64,000 nt of DNA from Cupriavidus sp. BIS7. Its GTDB lineage: Bacteria; Pseudomonadota; Gammaproteobacteria; Burkholderiales; Burkholderiaceae. A program made the position numbers and the translations under genes. The notes beneath the pieces are model-generated. The model was given only the letters and a program-made list of their open reading frames with translations, searched no databases and had not been told where the DNA came from. This document shows, one piece after another, positions 16,983 through 24,647 of the stretch. The DNA lies in NCBI RefSeq assembly GCF_000292345.1, contig NZ_ALOU01000093.1, positions 28,303 through 92,302 on the forward strand. The letters run 5' to 3'. Positions within the stretch are counted from its first letter, which is position 1. Every line of letters starts with the position of its first letter.

Positions 16983-17885
16983 ATGTCGAATCCCGCCACC
17001 CTCCTCCAGCAGCCGTTCGATCAGATCGTATTTGCCGGCGGCGGCAATCGCTGCTGGTGGCAGGCAGGATGGTGGGACACGGTGGCGCCCGAACTGAAGC
17101 TGCGCCCGCGCGTGATTGCCGGCATCTCGGCCGGCGCGGCCACCGCGTGCATGGTCTATGCGCACGATTCGCAACAGACCATGGCCTACTATCGCGAGGT
17201 GCTGTCCAACAATCCGCGCAATGCGTATTGGGGCAACCTGCTGCGGCGTGAACGAGTCTTTCCACACTACGGCATCTATCGCAACGCGCTGTTGTCGATC
17301 TTCGCGGACCGGCGCCTGGACCGCTTGCAGAAGGCCCCTGAAATCCGCATCGGCGTGGCCCATATCCCGAGCTGGACCGGTCCGCGCCTGGCCGTTGCGG
17401 CAGGACTGCTTGCGTACAACATCGACAAGCACCTGCTCAAGACGCTGCATCCAAGGCTGGGTCGCAAGCTGGGTTTCCATCCCGAGTTCGTGCGTGCGCA
17501 GGATTGTCGTTCGCCCGAGGACCTGGCCGACCTGCTGCTGCAATCGGCTTCGACGCCGCCGTTCACGCCGGTGCTGCGCCGGCAGGGCCGCGCCGTGCTC
17601 GACGGCGGGCTGGTCGACAATGTACCCGTTGATGCACTCGATGACTCGCGCGGCAATGTGCTGGTGCTGGTCACGCGGCTTTATCCGCGCCCGCGCCGCT
17701 TCGTGCTGGAAGTGGGCGGCCAGCGCCGTCTGTATCTGCAGCCTTCGCGGCGCGTGCCGATCTCGAGCTGGGACTACACGAAACCCGAAGCGATGACGCA
17801 TGCGTACGATCTGGGCCGGCGCGATGCGGAGACATTCCTGCGCGAGTGGCCCGAGATCAGGCAGGAACTGTTGCCGGCGTCATAA
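16983..17885 (+). CDS. Patatin-like phospholipase
   Basis: A 300-residue patatin-fold acyl hydrolase. The oxyanion-hole motif is FAGGGNRCWW, the nucleophile elbow is GISAG, and the catalytic Asp is in DGGLVDNVP, so the Ser-Asp dyad is complete. There is no signal peptide. Substrate is probably a phospholipid or other acyl ester; tandem placement with a thioesterase suggests acyl turnover, which is inference. The short spacing to the upstream gene indicates an operon. Confidence 0.9.
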   Translation: MSNPATLLQQPFDQIVFAGGGNRCWWQAGWWDTVAPELKLRPRVIAGISAGAATACMVYAHDSQQTMAYYREVLSNNPRNAYWGNLLRRERVFPHYGIYRNALLSIFADRRLDRLQKAPEIRIGVAHIPSWTGPRLAVAAGLLAYNIDKHLLKTLHPRLGRKLGFHPEFVRAQDCRSPEDLADLLLQSASTPPFTPVLRRQGRAVLDGGLVDNVPVDALDDSRGNVLVLVTRLYPRPRRFVLEVGGQRRLYLQPSRRVPISSWDYTKPEAMTHAYDLGRRDAETFLREWPEIRQELLPAS

Positions 17886-17961
17886 GCAGCATGCGCCAGA
17901 CTGGCGCCGGTACGAAACGTGTGTGCAATGCGGCCACGCGCCGCCAGGCAAGGAGGCATGA

Positions 17962-19443
17962 ATGACTAAGCGTCAGGCATCAACCGGCACCACCACGAAC
18001 ACATCGGCAAAAGTCCGCCGCCGCGCCAGCGAGGTCAGCGCGGAACCGGTTGTCGAACGCGTGCCGCGCCGCAAACGCGCTACGCGGCCCAATTCCCGCG
18101 AAGCGGATTTTGTCGTCATCGGCGCAGGCTCCGGCGGCGTGGCCGCGGCACGGCGCGCGGCATCGCATGGTGCGCGCGTGCTGCTGGTGGAGCGTGATGC
18201 CATCGGCGGCACCTGCGTGAATCGTGGCTGCGTGCCGAAGAAGATGCTGTCATACGGCGCGGGCTGGGCGTCGATCCTCTCGACATGCCTGTCGCATACC
18301 GGTGGCAAGGAAGACTGGCGCGATGCCAGCGTGCGCGTGAATGCCGAAGTGGCGCGACTCAACGCATCGTACAAGCAGCGGCTCAACGAAGCTGGCGTGG
18401 AGATCCTGCACGGCGAGGCGCGTCTTGCCGCACCGGACGAGGTGGTTGTCGGCAACGAGATCATTCGTACGCGCAAGACGCTGATCGCGACAGGCGCGCA
18501 TCCGGTCGCTCTCCCCGTTCCCGGTGGCGAGCTTGCGAGCAGTTCGGATGACGTGTTCACCTGGCAGACCGTGCCCGGATCGATCGTGGTGATCGGCGGC
18601 GGCTATATCGCCGTGGAGATGGCATCGATCCTGTCCCGTTACGGCGTGAAAGTGGACCTGCTCGTGCGCGAGGATCGCCTGCTGCCGAAGTTCGACCACG
18701 ATATCGCCGCCGCGCTGGCGGATGCGCTGACGGCAAAGGGTGTACGAATTCATTTCGGGACCGAGGTAACGATGCTGGCGCGGTCCAACGGCGCTACCGA
18801 AGTCTGCTACTTGCAGGCCGGCGACACCAGCCGCACCCAGACCGTGCGTGCCCAGGCCGTGCTGGCGGCGATCGGGCGACGGCCGAATCTCGACGGGCTC
18901 GGACTCGATACGCTTGGCGTGAAGCTCGGCGAAAAAGGCGGTATTCAGGTCGACCGGCAGTTCCGCAGTTCCGTGCGGCCGATCTACGCGATTGGCGACT
19001 GCATGGCGCAGAACCTGCACCTGACACCGGTGGCGATTGCGCAGGGCCGCTGGCTTGCCGATCGGTTGTTCGGCAAGCGTGGCGATATCGCCGACTTCGA
19101 CTTCGTTCCCTCGGCGGTGTTCAGCGAGCCCGCGATCGGCGCGGTGGGTTTGACCGAGGCACAGGCGATTGAAGCGGCTGGCGGCAAGGCGGAGCGCGTG
19201 CGTACCGAGATCAAGCGCTTCGTGTCGCTGGAGAATCGCTTCGGCGGCGTGGCCCAGGCGTCGGTATTCAAGCTGGTATTCAACGCGCGCAGCGGCCGGG
19301 TGCTTGGCGCGCACCTGATGGACAACGCTGCGCCCGAGATCATCCAGACGTTCGCCGTTGCGCTGAGGCTGGGGGTGAAGGACGCGCATCTGAAAACGAC
19401 AATGGCGCTACATCCAACCGTGGCAGAGGAACTGTTTGGCTAA
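17962..19443 (+). CDS. gor: Glutathione-disulfide reductase with basic N-terminal extension
   Basis: A 493-residue FAD/NADPH flavoprotein that keeps glutathione reduced. The FAD-binding DFVVIGAGSGGVAAARRAA starts at residue 49, the redox disulfide is Cys85-Cys90 in GGTCVNRGCVPKK, the NADPH-binding GGGYIAVEMA follows, and the interface motif LHPTVAEE is at the C-terminus. Usual bacterial enzymes are about 450 residues and begin at the FAD motif; here 47 extra residues rich in Arg, Lys, Thr and Ser precede it. AGGAGG 5 bases before ATG 17962 supports this start, so the extension seems real. No organelle-type or secretion signal is seen. Confidence 0.93.
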   Translation: MTKRQASTGTTTNTSAKVRRRASEVSAEPVVERVPRRKRATRPNSREADFVVIGAGSGGVAAARRAASHGARVLLVERDAIGGTCVNRGCVPKKMLSYGAGWASILSTCLSHTGGKEDWRDASVRVNAEVARLNASYKQRLNEAGVEILHGEARLAAPDEVVVGNEIIRTRKTLIATGAHPVALPVPGGELASSSDDVFTWQTVPGSIVVIGGGYIAVEMASILSRYGVKVDLLVREDRLLPKFDHDIAAALADALTAKGVRIHFGTEVTMLARSNGATEVCYLQAGDTSRTQTVRAQAVLAAIGRRPNLDGLGLDTLGVKLGEKGGIQVDRQFRSSVRPIYAIGDCMAQNLHLTPVAIAQGRWLADRLFGKRGDIADFDFVPSAVFSEPAIGAVGLTEAQAIEAAGGKAERVRTEIKRFVSLENRFGGVAQASVFKLVFNARSGRVLGAHLMDNAAPEIIQTFAVALRLGVKDAHLKTTMALHPTVAEELFG

Positions 19444-19454
19444 GGCGCTCGGAG

Positions 19455-19489
19455 GGCATTGGGCAAGGCGCGCTCCCTAGCCCAATGCC
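19455..19489. terminator. Hairpin between convergent gor and LysR genes
   Basis: GGCATTGGGC (19455-19464) pairs perfectly with GCCCAATGCC (19480-19489), overlapping the last codons of the LysR gene. It has no clear T tract, so its terminator activity is uncertain. Confidence 0.4.
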
Positions 19490-20385
19490 GCGTTCGCGCG
19501 TAGCAGCGCTTCTCGAAACAGGTTGGCCAGCTGCGTGGCTGCGAGTGACAGCGGGTTGTCGCGTAGCGTGACGATGCCTAGTGTCAGTGGCCGGAGCGGC
19601 AACTCCACGGGGATTCGGGTCAGCAAATCGGAATGCGGCTCGATTTTCAGGATGCCGCTCGGGATCGTCGACAACGCATCGGTGGTCGCCAGAAGGCTCG
19701 AGGTGACGCCGAACGTGTTGGTCTTGATGATGCGCCGGGGAAGCGGCAGCCGGAGCCCGTGCAACTGTTCGAGCAGGAACGTGTGCTGGCTGCCTGGTGA
19801 AAGCTGCATCAGCCAGTCGCAATCGAGCAATTCTTCCCAACGCGTGGCATTGGCCAGCGGGTGTCCCCGGCGGCCCGCGACCATCACGTCGAGCGTTTTC
19901 AGCGGCTCGAAATCGAAGTCGCTGCCCAGCGTCTCCTGAATCAACGCCGCGATCGCGAAGTCGACAGAACCGGCTCGCAGCGCGGGTAGCACCGCCGGCA
20001 TCAATCCTTCCTCAAGCGTCAGATCGGCCAGCGGCATGCTGCGCCGAAAATCCTGCAGCACGTCCGGAAGCACGCTGAGGAACACCATTGGCGTCACCGC
20101 CACCGACACGCGTGCCTGCTCGCCTCCCATCAAGTGACGGATGTCCTGGCGCGCAAGTGCGAGCTGGTTCTGCGCCTGACGCGCGCGGACGGTCAACTGC
20201 CGGCCGCATTCCGTGAGCGTGATGCCACGCGAACTCCTGACGATCAGTGGCGCGTCGAGATCCTCTTCGAGTTCGCGGATCGCCTTCGTGATTGCGGCCT
20301 GGCTCAGGTGCAGGCTCCGCGCGGCGCCGCGGATGCTGCCGGCTTCGACCAGGCGAAGCCATGCCTTCAGTTGATGATCCCGCAT
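19477..20385 (-). CDS. LysR-family transcriptional regulator
   Basis: A 302-residue LTTR. The N-terminal winged helix (LKAWLRLVEAGSIRGAARSLHLSQAAITKAIRELEEDL, in pieces) is followed by the linker helix and an effector domain. ATG 20385 is chosen because TTGGAG lies 8 bases upstream and the domain begins at once; the frame could open at 20457. It is divergent from the amidase-DUF3311-symporter operon, so it likely controls that operon in response to the substrate or product. The motif QSL..AGSIRGAARSL is of the CynR/GbpR-like type. Confidence 0.9.
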   Translation of the reverse strand: MRDHQLKAWLRLVEAGSIRGAARSLHLSQAAITKAIRELEEDLDAPLIVRSSRGITLTECGRQLTVRARQAQNQLALARQDIRHLMGGEQARVSVAVTPMVFLSVLPDVLQDFRRSMPLADLTLEEGLMPAVLPALRAGSVDFAIAALIQETLGSDFDFEPLKTLDVMVAGRRGHPLANATRWEELLDCDWLMQLSPGSQHTFLLEQLHGLRLPLPRRIIKTNTFGVTSSLLATTDALSTIPSGILKIEPHSDLLTRIPVELPLRPLTLGIVTLRDNPLSLAATQLANLFREALLRANAALG

Positions 20386-20560
20386 GCGTTGTCTCCAAGG
20401 CGGCTGTCTGCGGCTGCCATGCGCGCTTCGCAGGTGACAACCATCAGTGGTCACCATTGGAAAAGTATTGTCTTTTGGTATGCATCATAGCGGATTAGTC
20501 TTTCTGCGAAGTGCCGTCAGCCCCGCAGGGGCAATACAGAACAAAACAGGAGACAAACGC

Positions 20561-21991
20561 ATGAGCAACGAACTGTGGCGCTGGAGCGCCGTCGACACGA
20601 GCCGCCAGATCGCAAAGCGGGAGGTATCGTCCAGGGAGGTTGTGGCCAGTTGCCTGGCCCGGCTTGAGGCAGTGAATCCGGCCATCAATGCCGTGGTCGA
20701 CGTACTGGCGGACGAGGCAATGCAGGCAGCGGCCGAAGCCGATGCGGCACTTGCCCGCGGCGAGCCAGTGGGGCCGCTGCACGGCGTACCTGTCACGGTG
20801 AAGGTCAACGTCGACATGGCGGGCCGCGCCACCACCAATGGCGTCGTGTCCTTTCGGGACACGGTGGCCAGCGAAGACAGCCCCGTGGTTGCCAACCTGC
20901 GCCGCGCGGGTGCCGTCATCATCGGCCGTACCAACACTCCGGCATTCTCGCTGCGCTGGTTCACCGACAACGATCTGCACGGCCGCACGCTCAATCCGTG
21001 GAATGCGAGCCATACGCCCGGTGGGTCCAGCGGCGGCGCGTCAGCGGCCGTGGCCGCAGGTATCGGCGCCATTGCGCACGGCAACGACCAGGGTGGATCG
21101 ATTCGCTACCCCGCCTATGCGTGCGGCGTGGCTGGCCTGCGTCCAACGCAGGGCCTGGTTCCGGCGTTCAATCCGACGCAGTTGCGCGACCGCACGCTTG
21201 GCGCGCAGTTGTCGTCGGTACAGGGCCCGCTGGCACGCACGGTGGGCGACCTGCGCCTGGGTCTGACGGCGATGGCCGCCCCGGATGGCCGGGACCCCTG
21301 GCAGGCAGCGCTCCCGCCCGATGCCGTTCGCAAGACGTTCCCGACACGCGTCGCGGTCTGCGCGGCCATCCCGGGCTTCGGCGCTGACGATGCAGTCGTC
21401 GATGCCGTCAAACAGGCCGCCCGCTGGCTGGAAGACGCCGGCTGCGTTATCGAGGAGGTCACGCCGCCGCGCTTCCAGGAGGCCACCGACCTGTGGGCAG
21501 CGTTGACGATGAACGAACTGGCTGCGGGCCTCGGCGATTCGATCGAGCGCTACGGTGACGATGCCGTGCGCGCGGCCATGGGCACACAGCGGCAACTGAC
21601 CGGCACGCTGGACCTCGCCGGATACATGAATGCGCTGTCGATGCGCACCACGCTGCTGCGCGAATGGCAGCGCTTCTTCGAACGCTATCCGCTGTTGCTG
21701 ATGCCAGTGTCCTGGCGGCGCCCGTTCCTGATCGATGCAGACCGGCAAGGCGGCGATGCCGCACGCCACCTTCTCGACGCGCAGAGTCCGCTGCTTGCAA
21801 CGGCGATTCTCGGCCTGCCGGGACTGTCCGTGCCAACCGGCATGGCGGATGGCGTGCCGATGGGCGTCCAGCTCGTGGCCGGGCGCTTCCAGGAAGGGCT
21901 GTGCCTGTCGGCAGGCGAAGCCATCGAAGCGCGGTGCGGCGTGATGACGCCGATCGATCCGCATTCGTCGGCCAACTCGGCATCGCGCTGA
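20561..21991 (+). CDS. Amidase-signature family amidase
   Basis: A 476-residue enzyme of the amidase signature family, which hydrolyses amides to acid and ammonia using a Ser-cisSer-Lys triad. Lys81 (PVTVKVN), the cis-Ser at 156 or 157 in GGSSGG, and nucleophile Ser180 in DQGGSIRYPA are all present. There is no signal peptide, so it is cytoplasmic. AGGAGAC before the ATG supports this start. It is followed within 13 bases by DUF3311 and an SSS symporter, suggesting that an imported amide is hydrolysed. GatA is excluded by the context and C-terminal sequence. Confidence 0.9.
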   Translation: MSNELWRWSAVDTSRQIAKREVSSREVVASCLARLEAVNPAINAVVDVLADEAMQAAAEADAALARGEPVGPLHGVPVTVKVNVDMAGRATTNGVVSFRDTVASEDSPVVANLRRAGAVIIGRTNTPAFSLRWFTDNDLHGRTLNPWNASHTPGGSSGGASAAVAAGIGAIAHGNDQGGSIRYPAYACGVAGLRPTQGLVPAFNPTQLRDRTLGAQLSSVQGPLARTVGDLRLGLTAMAAPDGRDPWQAALPPDAVRKTFPTRVAVCAAIPGFGADDAVVDAVKQAARWLEDAGCVIEEVTPPRFQEATDLWAALTMNELAAGLGDSIERYGDDAVRAAMGTQRQLTGTLDLAGYMNALSMRTTLLREWQRFFERYPLLLMPVSWRRPFLIDADRQGGDAARHLLDAQSPLLATAILGLPGLSVPTGMADGVPMGVQLVAGRFQEGLCLSAGEAIEARCGVMTPIDPHSSANSASR

Positions 21992-22004
21992 AAGGAGCCC
22001 GCTG

Positions 22005-22214
22005 ATGCTCAAGTTACTGATCGGAGTCGGCATTCCTTACCTCGGCGTGCTGGGGCTGCTGCCCTGGGTCGCCTCGGTGGACAGCTTCGTGTTGGGCGTG
22101 CCGTTCATCTACGCGTGGATGTTTGCGTGGTTTGTTCTGACCTCGGCATGCCTCTATATCTGCTGGCGATGCTTTGACCGTCCTGCCGCCGACGCGCGTC
22201 GGCAGGACGCCTGA
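22005..22214 (+). CDS. DUF3311-like small membrane protein
   Basis: A 69-residue protein with two transmembrane helices (IGVGIPYLGVLGLLPWV and FIYAWMFAWFVLTSACLYI) and a short polar tail. Small proteins of this kind are commonly encoded directly before sodium:solute symporters and may act as an accessory subunit, in the manner of YhdT before PanF. AAGGAG sits before the ATG. It lies 13 bases after the amidase and 18 bases before the symporter gene. Confidence 0.85.
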   Translation: MLKLLIGVGIPYLGVLGLLPWVASVDSFVLGVPFIYAWMFAWFVLTSACLYICWRCFDRPAADARRQDA

Positions 22215-22232
22215 CCTCAGGGAGCCACTCAC

Positions 22233-23621
22233 ATGTCCACAGCGGTTTTCCTCGGTTTTATCGTCCTGTCGCTGTTTCTGGCCCTGCGCTCGCGCAAGGG
22301 GGTGGGTACGCAAAGCACCCATGACTTCTTCGTGGCGTCACGGCAGTTCGGCGCGTTCCTGGTGTTCTTCCTGGCTGCGGGCGAGATCTACAGCGTCGCC
22401 ACGATGGTGGGCTTCGCTGGCGGCATCTATGCGAAGGGGCCGACCTACGGCATCTGGTTCCTCGGCTATATCCTGCTGGCGTATCCACTCGGCTATTTCC
22501 TGGCCCCGAAGATATGGGAGGCGGGCAAGCGGTTCAACGCGATCACGCTGGCCGACCTGTTCAAGGGCCACTTCGATAGCCGTGCGGTGGAACTGGTTGT
22601 CGCGCTGTCGTCGATCCTGTTCCTGCTGCCGATGGCACAGCTTCAGTTCACGGGCCTGATCGCCGCATTCAGGGGGCTGGGATGGAGCTTTCAGCCGCTC
22701 TATCTGGTCCTGATCGCGGCGGCGCTGGCCTTCACCTATATCGCGATCTCGGGCGTGCGTTCGTCGGCCTACGTTGCCGTGCTCAAGGACGTACTGATGG
22801 TGGTGGCGATCGTGGTCACGGGGCTCGCGGTTGCCGGAGAAGTGGGTGTGGAAAAGGTCTTCCACGTGGCAAGCGAGCACGTCAGCAATCGGATGAACGA
22901 CGAGCAGCTACGCTTCTCGATGAGCACGATCCTGTTTCAGTCGCTCGGCTTCTACATGATGCCGATCTCCGTGCAGTTCATCTACACGGCGAAGAGTGCC
23001 GACACGATCCGTCGCACGCAGGTGGCCATGCCGCTGTACATGCTGATGTATCCGTTCCTGGTGCTGGCGTCGTACTACGCGCTGACACGCAGCGACGCGC
23101 TCGCATCGGCGAACGAAGCCTTCTTCGTCGCGGCCATCCACCTGCTGCCATCGTGGCTGCTGGGACTGGTGGCGGCCGCCGCCGCGCTGTCCGGCCTGCT
23201 GGTCCTGACCGGCATGTGTCTGGCGATTGGCCCCATCGCCACGCGCAACCTGTTGCCGCACCTGCCGGAGTCCAGGCAGAAGGCGGGCGCCAAGGTCGTG
23301 ATCATCGTGTACCTGATCGTGTCGATCCTGATGACGATGATGGCTCCCAACCTGATGCTGACGCTGATCAACACCACGTACTACGGTGTGACCCAGTTCC
23401 TGCCCGGCATGATCGTCATCCTGTTCTCGCTGCGCGTCAGACCGGGCGCGGTGGTGCTGGGTATCCTGACGGGTCAGCTTATGGCGATTGCCCTCTACCT
23501 GGAGAAGGTGGACCTTGGCGGCATCAATCTGGGATTGCCCTGTCTGGCGGCCAACATCATCGTGATGGTTGCATTGAACCTGCTGCGCACACCGAGGGGG
23601 CTTCAGGCGACGGCCCAGTAG
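22233..23621 (+). CDS. Sodium:solute symporter (SSS family)
   Basis: A 462-residue permease of about thirteen helices. SRQFGAFLVFFLAAGEIYSVATMVGFAG in helices 1-2 and the region of YIAISGVRSSAYVAVLKDV match the SSS family (PanF/PutP-like). It couples sodium entry to solute uptake. Position after the amidase points to an amide or related nitrogen compound as solute, which is inference. Confidence 0.93.
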   Translation: MSTAVFLGFIVLSLFLALRSRKGVGTQSTHDFFVASRQFGAFLVFFLAAGEIYSVATMVGFAGGIYAKGPTYGIWFLGYILLAYPLGYFLAPKIWEAGKRFNAITLADLFKGHFDSRAVELVVALSSILFLLPMAQLQFTGLIAAFRGLGWSFQPLYLVLIAAALAFTYIAISGVRSSAYVAVLKDVLMVVAIVVTGLAVAGEVGVEKVFHVASEHVSNRMNDEQLRFSMSTILFQSLGFYMMPISVQFIYTAKSADTIRRTQVAMPLYMLMYPFLVLASYYALTRSDALASANEAFFVAAIHLLPSWLLGLVAAAAALSGLLVLTGMCLAIGPIATRNLLPHLPESRQKAGAKVVIIVYLIVSILMTMMAPNLMLTLINTTYYGVTQFLPGMIVILFSLRVRPGAVVLGILTGQLMAIALYLEKVDLGGINLGLPCLAANIIVMVALNLLRTPRGLQATAQ

Positions 23622-23702
23622 ATCGGGGCCGTGGAGGAGGTCGGGCGTGCCCCGACCTCAATCGCCGAAATGCAGAACGCAGAAATGCAAAGAGTAGAAA
23701 GC

Positions 23703-23730
23703 AAAAACGGACGCCGAAGCGTCCGTTTTT
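23703..23730. terminator. Bidirectional intrinsic terminator
   Basis: AAAAACGGACGC (23703-23714), loop CGAA, GCGTCCGTTTTT (23719-23730). The stem is perfect, with T tracts in both directions, so it ends both the symporter operon (plus) and the tRNA-Phe transcript (minus). Confidence 0.92.
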
Positions 23731-23738
23731 GCTGAATC

Positions 23739-23814
23739 TGGTGGCCTGGGACGGAATCGAACCGCCGACACAAGGATTTTCAATCCTCTGCTCTACCGAC
23801 TGAGCTACCGGGCC
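23739..23814 (-). tRNA. tRNA-Phe (GAA)
   Basis: The minus strand reads GGCCCGGTAGCTCAGTCGG, an anticodon arm AGGATTGAAAATCCT with anticodon GAA, the T-arm GGTTCGATTCC and an encoded CCA end. The 76-base cloverleaf closes with the acceptor GGCC pairing GGCC. A strong promoter precedes it and a terminator follows. Confidence 0.97.
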
Positions 23815-23825
23815 AAAGAAGCGAA

Positions 23826-23854
23826 ACTATAACGGGGCAAATCTGGTTCGTCAA
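23826..23854 (-). promoter_or_regulatory. Promoter of tRNA-Phe
   Basis: On the minus strand TTGACG (23849-23854) and TATAGT (23826-23831) are 17 bases apart, about 12 bases before the tRNA 5' end. Confidence 0.8.
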
Positions 23855-23870
23855 GCGTTTTGTCGAGCCG

Positions 23871-24590
23871 TTACTGTTCGGTGGGCTCGGGCTTGTTACG
23901 GCTCAGTTCCACGCCCAGTTGCTTGAGTTTCCGGTACAGGTGGGTGCGTTCGAGACCGGTCTTCTCCGCCACACGCGTCATGCTGCCGTGTTCGCGCACG
24001 AGGTGGTACTCGAAATAGGCACGCTCGAACAAGTCACGTGCTTCACGCAGCGGCATGTCGAACGAGAACTGCATTTCGCCTTCGGGCATGCCACGGGTGG
24101 CCGTTCCGTTGGCCGTGGCATCCGCAGGTGCTTCGGCGGGCGCCGTGGCAGCGGCCACAGCTTCGCCGGCCCCGGCTGTTGCCGCAGGCGTTGCCGCCGT
24201 GGCAGGCGCCGTGCGCGGGCGGTCGATGCCGCGGGCCAGCCCGGCCTCGACGGCGGACAGCAGCTTCTGCAGCGCGATTGGCTTCTCAAGGAAGTTCAGT
24301 GCGCCGATCTTGGTGGCCTCGACGGCCGTATCGATCGTCGCATGGCCGGACATCATGATGACCGGCATCGTCAGGTAGCCCTGTGCCGACCACTCCTTGA
24401 GCAGTGTCACGCCATCGGTATCCGGCATCCAGATATCGAGCAGCACCAGGTCGGGCGTAGCGCCCGCGCGAAACTCGCGTGCCTGCTGGGCGTTTTCCGC
24501 CAGCTCGACCACATGGCCTTCGTCACTCAGGATCTCCGAGAGCAGTTCCCGGATACCCATTTCGTCATCGACTACGAGGATGGTTGCCAT
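23871..24590 (-). CDS. NtrX-like response regulator lacking the AAA+ domain
   Basis: A 239-residue regulator. Residues 1-120 are a receiver domain with DD at 8-9, phospho-acceptor Asp52 (LVLLDIWMPDTDG) and Lys103 (LEKPI). Residues about 124-170 are an Ala/Pro/Thr-rich linker, and the C-terminus is a Fis-type helix-turn-helix (MTRVAEKTGLERTHLYRKLKQLGV). In NtrC/NtrX a sigma-54-activating AAA+ domain of about 230 residues lies between these parts; here it is absent, so sigma-54 activation is not possible. It is paired with the NtrY-like kinase 57 bases upstream and forms the end of the def-to-ntrX block. Confidence 0.9.
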   Translation of the reverse strand: MATILVVDDEMGIRELLSEILSDEGHVVELAENAQQAREFRAGATPDLVLLDIWMPDTDGVTLLKEWSAQGYLTMPVIMMSGHATIDTAVEATKIGALNFLEKPIALQKLLSAVEAGLARGIDRPRTAPATAATPAATAGAGEAVAAATAPAEAPADATANGTATRGMPEGEMQFSFDMPLREARDLFERAYFEYHLVREHGSMTRVAEKTGLERTHLYRKLKQLGVELSRNKPEPTEQ

Positions 24591-24647
24591 ACTTCCCCTC
24601 TTAACCCCACCGCAGCGTCACCGGACGCTGCCGGTGCGCAAGATTGA

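Noticed and set aside
23739..23870. tRNA-Phe as an integration site for a mobile element
   Set aside because: No repeated tRNA 3' end, integrase or composition shift was found on either side.
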